Source of the DNA: Furcasterigmium furcatum
Taxonomy: Eukaryota; Ascomycota; Sordariomycetes; Glomerellales; Plectosphaerellaceae
NCBI GenBank assembly: GCA_001599815.1
Contig: BCIA01000002.1
Location: 5,925,626 to 5,989,625, forward strand
Reading direction: 5' to 3'
DNA: 64,000 nucleotides
This document shows, piece after piece, positions 47,216 to 58,103 of the stretch; position 1 is the first letter of the stretch, and every line of letters begins with the position of its first letter. The notes beneath the pieces are model-generated. The model ran no database searches. It had not been told where the DNA came from and saw only the letters and a list, made by a program, of their open reading frames with translations. Both the position numbers and the translations under genes were made by a program.

Positions 47216-49212
47216 TCAACCAAACTTCAACTTGCTTTGTCCATGCTCTAGCTTCCCGCCACGGCCACCGCGTTTGGATGATGATGAGGATGAAGCGGCG
47301 CCTCCCCTGACGCCTCCAGGTTTTCGGGCGGAGGAGGAACGGTCGACCACCACAGCCCTGCCACGCTCCTCTTCCTGGAGGTCCTTGGCCATGTGCCAAT
47401 CTTGGTGGCTCTGGAGGTCTTCCGGTTCAGAAAACGCTGCGTTACACCGTTGGCACGTATGTTCGGCTGCAGGAAAATCGGGGGCGTCCTTCGTCGAGTC
47501 CTCTCCGCCAGGTGTGGGCTCGTCGTGGGCGCCGGGTATTGAGGGTGCAGGGTCTTCGTCTGTAGATGCATTCTTGGTCAGGAATCGTTCGATGCCACCC
47601 CCTTCCGTTCGCCGCCTTTTCGAGGGATGTTCCTCTGGGGTGCCGGTCCGGGGGACGTCCACGGGTTCTTGATGCCGAAGAGCCTGGGCAGCTTCGCCTT
47701 TGACTAAGAAGGCGCCGATGCCCATGTTGCCCGAAATCCCATCCTCGAATCCAGCAACACTGAGACTTAGGTTCTCGCAAGGCCAGACCTTGCCTTCCAG
47801 GATGATCTGGTTCAGGAGATTCTTGGCCAGCTCGAACAATCCTTGTTCATCGATCGGTTTGCCTTGAGGGATAGGTCCTTGACGGGACTTGGTCTGACCG
47901 GCGTGACGGTGATGCAGGTTGATCGTTTTGGGCCTGCGCTTGTTCTCGAGAACGCCCTCCTCGACCAATCGGGAGAAGATGTCTGCCGCAAAGATCCTGA
48001 GCCACTTCATTGCTTGTTCGGCCGTTTTGATATACGGGCGAAATGACTTGGCGGAGAGCATGGACTTGATTTGCGTCCGAGAGTTCACCTCGCTCGTGTC
48101 GATCCCTCGGATGGTGTTATACACCCATATCCCCGTGTCATCTCCCAACTTGGACTTCATTTGGTCCACGGGGGCCGCAAGGAGATCCTTGATAGACTCC
48201 GTGTTAAATGTGGACACGATGTGATCTCCGAGCTTCCCACCAAGGTTCCGGATCTTGGTAAATTTGAAGTCGGACAAGAATTGCTCGACCGCTCGGTTTC
48301 GAATAACGGTCTGCTGGTTGGGCTTCTTGTGCGCGGAGCCTAACTTGCTCAGCATCTTGTTGCTGGCAATGCCAGCGGAGCACGTATAGTGCAGCCTCTC
48401 CAGGACCTGGGCTCGCACGCCTCGGATAATCTCAGAACCGATAAGGATGGTTACATCATCCCAGTCCGGGTCTTGAGACTCGCCCGCCTCATCAAGGTCA
48501 ATCAAGGCGTCTGCTTGCCAATCCAAAGCCGCAACCGGGGGCCGAGGAAGCCGCTCGGTCGGGTCGTCGTAGGGTGGTGGATTGGTCAGCTCCGGAAACC
48601 GCTCCAGCAGGATCGAGTGGACATGGGCCGAGAGGTCGCAGAAGACCTCGTCAATGCTGGCTTTCTCTACCTTTTGCAGGTTTGCAGGCAGCACTTCTTT
48701 GATGAGGGCCAAGATCTTCCTCGACTGCAGACGATAGGGGTCCAGTGACACCTTGTCAGTGGCAATGTTGGCGGCAGCGTCGTCGCGGTAAGACCACTTG
48801 TCATCCCCTTCCCGCCATGTAGCGACGTGCTGAGCATGCAAATCAGGACAGAGCTTCTTCGCTTCCTCCAGATTGCAATGACGGCCAATGCCGAATTTGC
48901 GTGCAGGGTAGTTGATGGCGATGAGGCCTTGCCTAGATAGATAGTCTTGATCAGCCATACGCCTCAAGTTACGTAGAGGCGGTTGATGTGAAAGTACCAT
49001 TGCTGCACGGCCAGGGGTTTGTCCTCGGGGACGCCTAGGCGGACCATCTCACATTGCGCATAAAAAGCATCGAGATCGATGTGAGCAATGACTCTGAGGG
49101 GGTTAGATGTTGAGTACGAGGCCAACTGGGATAGTTGCCGGTATGTGAATTTCGACTTTGTGGACTCAAAGGCATTCTGCGATGAATCAAGGTAGCGGGG
49201 AGAGGAAGACAT
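47216..49212 (-). CDS. RAD30: DNA polymerase eta (Y family, translesion synthesis)
   Basis: Exons 49212-48998 and 48932-47216 (minus strand) join to 643 residues, close to yeast Rad30 (632). Pol eta copies past UV photoproducts in the nucleus. The catalytic palm motif I is HIDLDAFYAQCE (residues about 45-56). The junction restores AVQQWQGLIAINYPARKFGI. Motif III is KASIDEVFCDLS, followed by the helix-hairpin part RLHYTCSAGIASNKMLSKLGS and the little finger. A ubiquitin-binding zinc finger of the UBZ3 type (CQRCNAAFSEPEDLQSHQDWH) lies near residues 563-590. The C-terminus is Ser/Arg/Gly-rich and ends QSKLKFG, a weak PCNA-interaction candidate. The 65-nt intron has donor GTACTT, slightly off consensus. 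Confidence 0.96.
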
Positions 49213-50862
49213 CGTGATGGCGGGATGATCTTGCCATGCTCAACGATGATGCGGGTCGGAGGATGGGATGAGTTGGCATAACATTACAATGATTCCAGTT
49301 GTTACACGCCGCTGTCCCTCCGGGTTTCACGGGGGCACCAGGGGGTGGATGTTTTCGGTTTGTGGTGATGGTTGATGACAGGATCATGTGAATTCCGTGG
49401 CAGTGAGCACCAGCAGAAGTGAGCTCTTCACCTCGGAGTATGTGGTGGGGGACGCGCTGAACGCGCCGTGGGGTGCGCCACTGTGGCTGGGCTAGCGGTG
49501 CGGTTGGGGCGCCACCGACCGTGACCGCATCCTCAGATCTCATCTCGGTACAGCTCGGAGAATCATTCTAGAAGCATCATAGCAAGAGGGTCGCACGCCG
49601 ACCAGACTTCAGATCAAGCCCGAGCTCATTGGGGTGACCTCTCTCTCTCGACCCCAGAAAATTAAGATAGCGTCTTACTAAACTACCTAGAAGCAATTCC
49701 AAGGACTGCCCAATCGACTTCGAGCGGCTCTGAAGACGGCCTATCTTCACGGCAATACCACCAGACCGGCCATGTATTTTACAACCCCACCTCTATTTCC
49801 CCAAAGTCGAATGAATACTTTGGTTAACTGCAAGTCACTCCTTGCGACAAATGGTGGCGTCCAGGTTACGCAGAACGCCGTCCATCTCGGAGCCTCGTTC
49901 CCCTCTTCGGCCTCGGGGAACGGATCCTCCTTCTCATTGTGGAAGCCAAGACGGAAGATCTTAAAAGACCAGCGCATCCACGAGATATCTTCCCAGAAAC
50001 AAAATGTATGCAGACTAGATACCAGGCTCGTATGCCGCCGGCAGCGTTCATGACGCTGGGGGCCATGCAGGGGATGCGAGTCACCCTTGGGAAGGGATGA
50101 GATCATGCACATCATCGGCGTCTCCGGAGATATTCTGTTATTGGGTCGTACCATTGCATTCTTTGAAACAAGTAGCTGTGGTGTAAGTACGTTGAAGAGG
50201 TAGCCTTCTCGAACGCTTCCATCTTGTGCGACATGGGCAAGGCTGAACTTGATAAGCCCCCTTTTGCGACCCCCAACCCCCAACCCGCAAGGAGAAGGAT
50301 CCCCGTGTTTACGGCCTCAGAAAATGTCAGCTTGTTTCAGATATTCCAAAGGGAGAAGCATTTGGCGTCCGGCTGCTCTTCAATATGTTGTCTGCCCTGA
50401 TGGAAGCTCGGGCAACGGCTGCCGATTTTAAATAGGCTCTCAAGGAACAGCGAGATGTCCCACTCGTACGACATCCAGTTCCTACTTCCACGAAGCATTT
50501 CCACCCAAGCTGCCGACTTTGGCCCCTGAACCCCAAATGGAAGTGGCAGTGGTAGACAACGGGGGTGGCCGATTGCTGACCATCCAGCTGGATAGGAGGC
50601 AGGCTCAGATGCGGCTCTTTGCTCTCCGGTGAATACATATTTCATACAGGTGAATTTTATGGAAGTGACATAGAAGAACAATAGAAGGTCGGCGCAGTAT
50701 CACTGAAAGAAGAACTTCATACTCTATTGAGCAATTTTCTGGTCACAGCCCTCCGTCTCTTGCAAAAACAGGCCACTTGCGGATGCCCAACATCCCTATC
50801 GGACACCTCCAACAGGCTACGTATTCGATACCCTGACGCTCTACACTAAAAGCGAGAGAACA
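49213..50862. other. 1.65-kb spacer upstream of the small Cys-rich gene
   Basis: Between divergently transcribed genes (RAD30 on minus, small protein on plus), so it holds both promoters. Frames up to 178 codons on the minus strand (near 50 kb) show no motif. Part of it (49560-50250) is somewhat A+T-richer than the genes. Nothing was recognised. Confidence 0.5.
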
Positions 50863-51150
50863 ATGTAAGAATCCGAATTTGATCTTCCTCGAACATGCCG
50901 CTGACCGTACAGGGCCGACGCGGCAGATGAGTCGCCGCCAGGCTCTCGCCCGGAGAGTCCCCCACCGCCGCCTCCAGAGCTCCCGGACGTCCCTCGCGGC
51001 AGCTGGAAGTGTTGCCAGTGCGGCCAGGTCCAGCGCCACGGGTTGTCTGGCACCACCGACGATGGCAGGCTGAGGTGCTACAACGTGGAGTGCAGCGGGC
51101 CGCATGTCGAGTGCGGCGACTGCAAGGACGGCGGGCCGGACGCGGGATGA
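50863..51150 (+). CDS. Small cysteine-rich zinc-ribbon-like protein, 79 residues
   Basis: This is my own model. Exon 1 contributes only AT (50863-50864); a 48-nt intron (GTAAGA ... CTGACCGTACAG, 50865-50912) follows; exon 2 (50913-51150) starts with G, so the start codon is split AT|G. The spliced start context AACAATGGCC is excellent. The N-terminus is Pro-rich and disordered. The core is WKCCQC, 18 residues, then RCYNVECSGPHVECGDC, i.e. C-C-x2-C ... C-x4-C-x3-H-x2-C-x2-C, which fits a zinc-binding fold. Small fungal proteins with such CCxC ... CxxC spacing are common and of unknown function. It converges on PFA5 with a 251-base gap. A related 43-residue protein lies at 55851-56035. Confidence 0.62.
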
Positions 51151-51401
51151 ACGACCGGACCTCGCAGAATTCATACGCGGAATCCATGGTATGGAAGTTG
51201 GAGAAATTACTATTACCAGGGTACTATGTAGTAGGCCTACAGAACACCCACCCCTGGTGGTGTTGACGGGTGCCGCGGATTCAAATGCCATTCCAAACCC
51301 CTATTCCCTCATGATATGCTTCCATCCCATCCCATCCCGTCCCGGCGCCATGCAATGTCTGTACGTATAGAGGGTATTATGAAAGTACGGTGTATGTCGT
51401 G

Positions 51402-52812
51402 TCAAGCGCTTGTTCTGCTCCGATGGCTCCGATGGCTTCGTCTGCTGCTTCTCATGTCGCGCATCTCAATGCCCCCGAAATCCTCCCTGGGGAGCTTGTC
51501 GAGGCCGTATCGTCTTTTGATCGTGTCCACCAAGGGACCCATTGTGTATTCGCTCTTGGGGTTGTCGTGTCTGGAGCACGGAGATCGTTGAATAGGAAAT
51601 AGCCAGTCCATCAGGTTGGTGCCCATGACTTCCTGCCAGTTGCGCTTCCAGCCCAGGTTCCACGGGTTCTCGTCACGCTCGGTGCGGACCACGGCGAAGG
51701 TCTTAGTTGCCAGCCGGTCTCTCGCCGAGAGCTGCGGCTCGATTTCCGGCCGGGCGTCGGAAGCGGGGGTGGCGTGCGGCGCATGCCCGTTGAGGGGCCC
51801 GGGAGGTGGCGCGAAATGATGTGAGGACAGAGGATATGTGATGGTCGTGTACTTCTCGGTGGAAGGAGTGCCGCGGGGGACACGGACTGCGAGCTGATAG
51901 ACCCATGCCTTCTTAAGCATGTCAATGTTCGTTACGTTAAGGAAAATGAACCGCCACGATGTGAGTGTCATCGAAACGGTGAAGAGGCCGAAGAAGGAGG
52001 CCACGGCGACGCCCGCAATGATTTGCCCGTCGACCGGCCGGCCATCGTTGATGATCTCGGCCAAGCAATAGGCGCATGTGGCCAGGGCGACCATGCAGTA
52101 GAGAGAACACCAAAAGGTGAACTGGCAGAAGAATTTGAAAGCTGGGGCCGCCATGTTAGCGTCGCAAACCATCGACACCTCCTGAAGAAGAACTCACATG
52201 TCTCGGAGACCATGCCCCCGACCCATGGGCAGTAATGGTCCATCTTCAGGACGCAACGACCGATCTCGCTCGAGTGATGCGCCCGATCCGGTTTCCAGTT
52301 GCAGCACTCCGAGCACCACCGGGGCCGGCCATCGCTCTCGCATATGAAGACGTCTTTGCTGTAAAATCTCTCGAGTCCCGGGCTGTCCGGGTTAGGGTCT
52401 GGGCCGCTCGAATAAGGCAGCGATTCGATGTCGCCCGGGTTTCGCCGCCTGCCCCGACTCTTGGTCTCGTCGTGCACAGCTTCCGCGGCCCCCGGTCCCA
52501 GCGGAACGAGACCCGTATCGGTATTGATGATCCATATTGTCCGAATGTATGACCACAGCGAGAGGAACAGAAACAGGAAATAGAGGATAAGGATCGCGAC
52601 GACGGCGCCAGGCTGATTTCGAACGCGGTAGAGGTAGTCGACTGGGCATTGTCAGAGAGTCGGCGATGGAGGGCTCGGGAGAACGGGGACTCACTGCATA
52701 TCCGACCCACGACCACGTAGGTTCCATAACCCGCGACTCCGGCAAGAATGGCGGGAATGACTCTACTCGTCCATCGTGCAATGGCCTTGTGGCTGGCTTC
52801 CGCTTGGGACAT
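51402..52812 (-). CDS. PFA5: Palmitoyltransferase Pfa5 (DHHC family)
   Basis: Exons 52812-52695, 52641-52198 and 52141-51402 (minus strand) join to 433 residues. These membrane enzymes S-acylate cysteines of other proteins. The cysteine-rich domain reads FICESDGRPRWCSECCNWKPDR, AHHSSEIGRCVLKMDHYCPWVGG, with the active-site motif DHYC (about residues 172-176) instead of DHHC. Yeast Pfa5, Akr1 and Akr2 share the DHYC form, so this supports the Pfa5 name. Four membrane segments are visible: VIPAILAGVAGYGTYVVVG, AVVAILILYFLFLFLSLW, FTFWCSLYCMVALATCAYC and IAGVAVASFFGLFTVSMTL. The TTxE-like region is replaced by NVTNIDMLKK. The C-terminus is Arg/Ser-rich. Introns of 53 and 56 nt restore conserved reading. 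Confidence 0.93.
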
Positions 52813-54630
52813 TGTACGCGGGGTGCATTGCGGATGCGGCGGCACGCACGGGGATTGCGATAACAGGATCGACCGGCGGTTTGGGCCCGGCGAGGGAAGA
52901 CTAAGGCGGGTAGGGCAAATTGATGGCGCCGGCCGACTCAGTTGGCGATGGGGAGGTCGAGGGACTCGGAGGATTGTCGTGCGCGGACTCGAGATGAGAT
53001 GGGTTTCCAAGGTATTTCACGTCGTCTGCGCCGCGCCAGCTGATGCAACGCACAGGCATGTGAGAGGACCAATCAGTCCGTGCAGCGCCGTTGTTTTAGC
53101 TCCCGTCTGACCGTTGCGGAGCCGACGGACTCGGATAGGGGTGAGTGATTACATAATTGTGGCCTCGGATCATCGGTGCAGTGCCAGTGGCTGGGCTGGG
53201 TTCCTCCGTCTCGAGGGCCATGTCAACACCATCAACAATTTGAGGGTGCCACTCTCATTTGTCGCGACGCCTTGATCTACTTTATCTTATCATTCACGCA
53301 GCACGCAAGTATTTCATCGTGACTTAAACACGGCCTTCGGTTGAAGCCACCTTATCAACAAATATCGCCCGGCCAAACTGTCTGCTCGCTTCTTGCGCCC
53401 TCAGCTCCTGAACAGGGGGGTCATCGGACCCGGCCTCGGTGTAAGCATCCGTTTGTTAGCGTCTCCATGCCCCTCTCTCGCCTCCAGACACCCGAGTAAT
53501 ACGATGTGCTGCGTATCGACTCTCCTTGGTGTTGCTTCATGCGTGATGGAGATTCGTGCGAGCAGAGCCGCAGAAATGAGACCCCTGCTAATATGAGGAC
53601 AGCTCAGGCCCAGGATCATTCGCCGACGTGTTGGTTGTGGTTGCCTCAGTCTCCTAGCCCAGCCATACGCCATGCTATGTATCTACACTCTTCTCATGCC
53701 ATCATGAAGTTGGCGGGGAGCTGAAAGCGTTTGTAATTTGAGGTCACCTGATGCTCAGTGTGGATGAATCGCAACCACCATCCATCCCCCTTTCGGCTCA
53801 CCGACGGCTTGGATCTTTTATCTCCCAAGGCGCAGGGCGTATTCTATCGGGGGCCAAATGACGCCCCTGCGGCTCAAAGGCCATCAGCGGCTCTCTCCAA
53901 CGTGATGGCTCCCAAGATACGTTGCCGAGGAGATGAGGCTCTGCGAATTCCCTGGTCTGATCCGGGCATAAAGGCTCGGAGCCTCCTCACCTATTTTCCT
54001 TTTGGGAGAATTCTCTCTTTGGGGCGGCTTCCGGAGGAAGCTCGCTCCCCGGCTTCTGGTTCTGCGTGGAAACCGCTCTCGCGGACACTGGTTAATCGAG
54101 AGTTCGATACAATTCCTCTGGACTGGACTTGGTGATCCGACAAGCCGGGGCTACACAAAGCAAGATCACAGGCTTTGAGGGGTTTGAGCCGCACGCTGCG
54201 CCGCTGTGGCACGTTGAGATATGACTGGGTGGCCCGTCCAGGCACCGCATCAGATATATCATCATTGGCCAATGCGGTACGCAGTCGCAGCGTCTTGGAC
54301 TTCATTGGATGCCAGGGGCAAGAAGCACTCCTGAAATGCTCACAGGCCCAAGCAGGAAGTTCTTCATCAGGCATGCCACGGCAGCCGCTTCACGAGAGAA
54401 ACGACCCACAGGGTTGCAGCATCTGGTCCTGGTCCGACCGTATACATGGCTGCCAAGACTGTACGACTTTGGCTTCTCGTCTGCGTGCGGGCAGAATCAC
54501 GTCCCGCCCTGCTATCTTAGCAGAAATGATTTCCTGCTTGGCAATGGGTGGATGGTTGGCGTGACCAGCAAGAGGTATTTCTCCCTCGCCAAGAACAACA
54601 GCAACAACAACAACGTTCCCCGCGTCCCCC
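52813..54630. other. 1.8-kb spacer upstream of PFA5
   Basis: It includes the PFA5 promoter at the left. No conserved frame is visible; frames of 120-130 codons near 53.8-54.6 kb on both strands look random. A short CAA-rich run lies at 54594-54614, next to the broken coding-like block. Confidence 0.5.
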
Positions 54631-55603
54631 ATGGCCTCTCATCAACGTAAAAAAGCTAATTGTTGTTGCATAGGTGGTTCCCGTCGAAGGAATGAGCCGT
54701 CACCGACATGCGGTCAACCTCCGCTCCAGGAGCCGCGCAGCCTGATGACCCGGACGACGCCCGAGCCCTTGCCAATCAGCTTGCAGACCGACGGCCCTTG
54801 GAACGAAGACACTCGAATCCAAACAATCCCTCCACAAATCCAAGCACCGTCGCAAGCTATCCTCCAACGCATGTCGGCGAGTTTCTGGTCGCAACTTGGG
54901 CTGACTAGGCCTCACCCAAGGTGGGCACTTGACGTCTTGGTGCTTGGGTCCCCTCAACGGGCTATGGCACAGACAACGACGAAGATTACTTGTCACACCG
55001 CCATGAAAACCCAGGCGAGTATGACCAGAACAAGCATCAGCAGAGCCGCAATCCACCTCGTGGGCTTTTCCTTCCTCGAGGCAGCGCGAGCTATGCACGA
55101 GCGTGGCTGTGCACCCTTCGACGGGGCGGTCTGCTGGTCCCCTTCGCGAGCCTTACACTCACGCAGAGCCTCAACTGTGGCTTGGCCCGGCCTTTTCCCG
55201 ATTTCGCACCAAGAATCTCACGAGAAATGCCCGGATCAATCCGCTCGCCCGCACTTCTCGCCCTGGCTACGCGTTGAGGACCCTTTCACGAAGCCTCGTC
55301 GCCCTCGTCCGTGGATGCCTGTGGTCCTCACCGATGCCTCGCGGATCCCCGCCGAGGCAAGTGTACGTGACGCTCAGGGAGAGCCAGTCCAGTGCCAGCA
55401 TCACGACACGGCCACCTCATGGGGCGGGAGGCGATTCACCGAATGCTCCTCGTGGTCTCTTTGAGGGCCAGGTGCAGACCAGGACGTCGAATCAACCTAA
55501 AGTCGAAGAATCTCCAGCTCACCGATGGGCTTTAGCCTACTTGGAATTCAGCGTTCTGTGGCTCTCGTTTCTCGCCCCAGGAGCGAAGCCACTCTGTCTT
55601 TGA
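54631..55603 (+). pseudogene. Possible degraded protein gene (coding-like in several frames)
   Basis: No single frame reads through, but successive pieces have the composition of real disordered protein. One is the stretch from 54708 with DDPDDARALANQLADRRPLE and HSNPNNPSTNPSTVASYPP, ending at TAG 54906. The same frame then meets TGA (54930-54932) and resumes near 54957 with GYGTDNDEDYLSHRHENPGE YDQNKHQQSR. After about 55090 the plausible reading moves to another frame, then possibly a third (PRPWMPVVLTDASRIPAEAS). This could be a decayed gene or a multi-exon gene I cannot splice. The TAG could come from CAG by C-to-T change, as in repeat-induced point mutation. No family match was seen. Confidence 0.3.
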
Positions 55604-55692
55604 GATTTGAGGTCCCGAGGCAAAAATGGACTGTCTTTGGGATTGGACCTTTGGATGGCTGTGCTATACACGAGAAAGAAGATGAATTGTTT

Positions 55693-55698
55693 TATAAA
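55693..55698 (+). promoter_or_regulatory. TATA box candidate for the 43-residue Cys-rich gene
   Basis: TATAAA in the context TTTTATAAAAGC lies about 155 bases upstream of the ATG at 55851. Confidence 0.4.
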
Positions 55699-55850
55699 AG
55701 CAGAGCCAAAACTCGAGGTTAAGTGCCCGAGACAAGCAACAACGCCTTCTCATCAATCTCATCAGACCACAGCGGTACCAAGCTTTCGAGTTCGACTGCA
55801 ACGCAATCTCTTCGAACACCCCCCTGAGTGATTCACATTACTCTGTCAAA

Positions 55851-56035
55851 ATGAGCAAAGTCCATTGCGTAAGAAAATTCAGCAATTCTCGAGAATTTCC
55901 CCCTTTACTGACCTCAATCAGTGTCAGTGCACGGAGGGCGAATATCTCAACCTGGTCCTCCTCGACTTCTGCCCCCACTGCAACCACAAGCTCTGCACGA
56001 ACTGCTCCAAAGCTGAGTCTCCGGATGGTAAATAG
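55851..56035 (+). CDS. Tiny cysteine-rich zinc-ribbon-like protein, 43 residues
   Basis: This is my own model. Exon 1 (55851-55868) encodes MSKVHC; a 53-nt intron (GTAAGA ... CTCAATCAG) follows; exon 2 (55922-56035) begins CQCTEGEYLNLVLLDF and continues CPHCNHKLCTNCSKAE before the stop. The pattern is C-C-x-C, 13 residues, C-x2-C-x-H-x2-C-x2-C, very close to the 79-residue protein at 50863 and typical of a small zinc-binding fold. The context TCAAAATGAG is good and a TATA box lies 155 bases upstream. Unspliced, the first exon reads into a long Ser/Thr-rich frame lacking the cysteine pattern, which supports splicing. Function is unknown. A longer 3' end by splicing at GATG|GTAAAT cannot be excluded. 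Confidence 0.6.
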
Positions 56036-58103
56036 ACCGAATATCGGGTGAGTGGATTCGGTGTAGTTTTGTCTGTCAGTCGCAGCCAATATTGACTCCA
56101 AGCTCAGATACTCAGCTCTGGCTGTTTTCCCGAGCTTCTCTCTGTCGCCTCTCAGCTTCAGATGACATCTTCGCCCCTTTGCCAGAGTGCTCGCAGTTCA
56201 ATGCCAAGAGGTCACGCAACTTATCCTCTTCTCTGTCACTTGCCGGGGCGTTCCGAGCAAACTTGAGTGAGAGTCTGGCACTCTCACTCATCGACATTCC
56301 CAGTTCATGCCCTGCTTTGCATGATCTTGTTTTCCTTTGTTTTGCGCAGACGGATCAGTGGTAAAGAATAGGGCCTTCACAGGATTCCACAGGCAGGGTT
56401 GCCCATACTTTAGAATCTCTCGTTTAGAATTACAAAAAGCCTAACCATTTACACTATGACTCCTCGTCATCTTACTGGATTTCTTTGTTCTACCCGTGTC
56501 CAATTGACACGATCAGCCCCTGTTCACCGATCATACACCGACCCCCTGTCTCCCCGCTAAGGCTACTAGTACTTCAAGTTGTGGCGGTGCAATGCGTTCA
56601 CATGATACTGGACGGATGCCTTCCTTAGGTGACGGCCCAACAAAATTCAGGCCGTCGACGGCGGTGCGACTCCAGAAGAACGTGATCTTTGACTACAGCC
56701 CTACCCAGTATCGTGACACCGGGAGCTGGTTGACCGCCCAGCTTTATGACCATTCTCACCGGGCTCCATACGCGTAGTAGCTCCAGCGAAGTCGGACCCG
56801 GCTACGAATGGCATTTCTCATTACGGGACTTACAGCCTCGGGGATTTTTCAGCGGTCAAGTACAGCGGCTGAGCAGTGAAATGCCGTCCCGCAAACGCTG
56901 TAAATCCCCTTACCCAGACGACCCCAGAAGACATGGAACTGTCCCGTTCCCGTGGAAATCACAACTCGCTACGTTCGTACTTGCGCACCACCGCCTTCGT
57001 CCACTTGGTATAATTACATGAACTTCCTGGAACCAGCTTCGGTGCCAGATTCGATTCGCCAGCTCTTCTCCAATCACCTAGGCACAGCGCACGGAACCCG
57101 GTTCACATGCTCCCCAGTCGATCCTCAGCATCCCCCGCCGCCACCACATGGTCCGTACTTCGGGGCCCGGTGGGCGATCGCACAGTTCGGTCGTCCTCCG
57201 CCCGTTCCCAGCCCAGCCCTGCCAGCTGTCATGCCAGGCAGCATCTGTCTGGCTCGGACCAAGGGAAAGGAGACGGTCAGGCCCAACGCTGCGGCTTCTG
57301 GAAACACGCTGGCGCCAGTAGAATCGCCTGCACGCCTCATATTGGCAGCGGAGCCGCATACTGATTGCACTTTTCTGTTCGCGGGCAGCAAGGTACTACG
57401 TCATTCCCTGGGACCCTCAATTCGACTTCTCTTTTAAAGCTTGCTGCCGAGTCACGAGGGGATCATTACTCCAGTGAGGACCATGATTGAGTCGGTGACG
57501 CCGGCGCTCCACCTGCCCAGGGCAGCCTGCAGGGCGGACAGAACTTCAAAATGCATCACGAGAAACAGACCGAGACCACGTCGAGGCATAGAATTAGCGT
57601 CCATTGATTGAAACGAGGCACTGCCAACTGCTAAACTGTCCATCAGCAAGCAGCAACACTGATATCTCCCACGGTCCGCCCGCCACTCATCAAATATCAT
57701 CCTCACTCGAGGGGAGGAACAAGAACATCGTGCGAACCGAGGCGAGCCACAATTGAAATCCATATCAGCCAAAGCACGGCTCGAAAGCCTTCAGGCCTCC
57801 CTCCCTGGCCATTCGCGTATTGTACATCGCACATGAAACCAAACAGAAGATGCTTCCCTTTCGCCTGTTGAAGGTCCCCCTTGCACCTCCTCGAGACTGC
57901 CCAACGCCAAACAAATAAACCAATCAGAAAATAAAAACAGAACATGCGTTCCCCGACGCCAATCCAACCCCCCGTCCAGTGGTGGTTCGCTGCGATCCAG
58001 CAAAATGAGAACAGCGCCGCGACGGAGCTGTCCGGGCGAAGCGAAGCAAAACTGGTGGTGACGTAATGTGCGCAGTCAGTCAGTCAGAGGCAATACCGAT
58101 TGC
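56036..58103. other. 2.1-kb spacer; 3' regions of Cys-rich gene and ASH1
   Basis: No recognisable gene. The frames at 56.6-57.4 kb (60-160 codons, plus strand) have no motif and no codon pattern. The final few hundred bases before 58104 are probably ASH1 3' untranslated sequence. Confidence 0.5.

Noticed and set aside
54631..55464. Plus-strand 277-codon frame as an intact gene
   Set aside because: The most protein-like pieces of this block lie in other frames, so I list the block as a possible pseudogene and not as this open frame.
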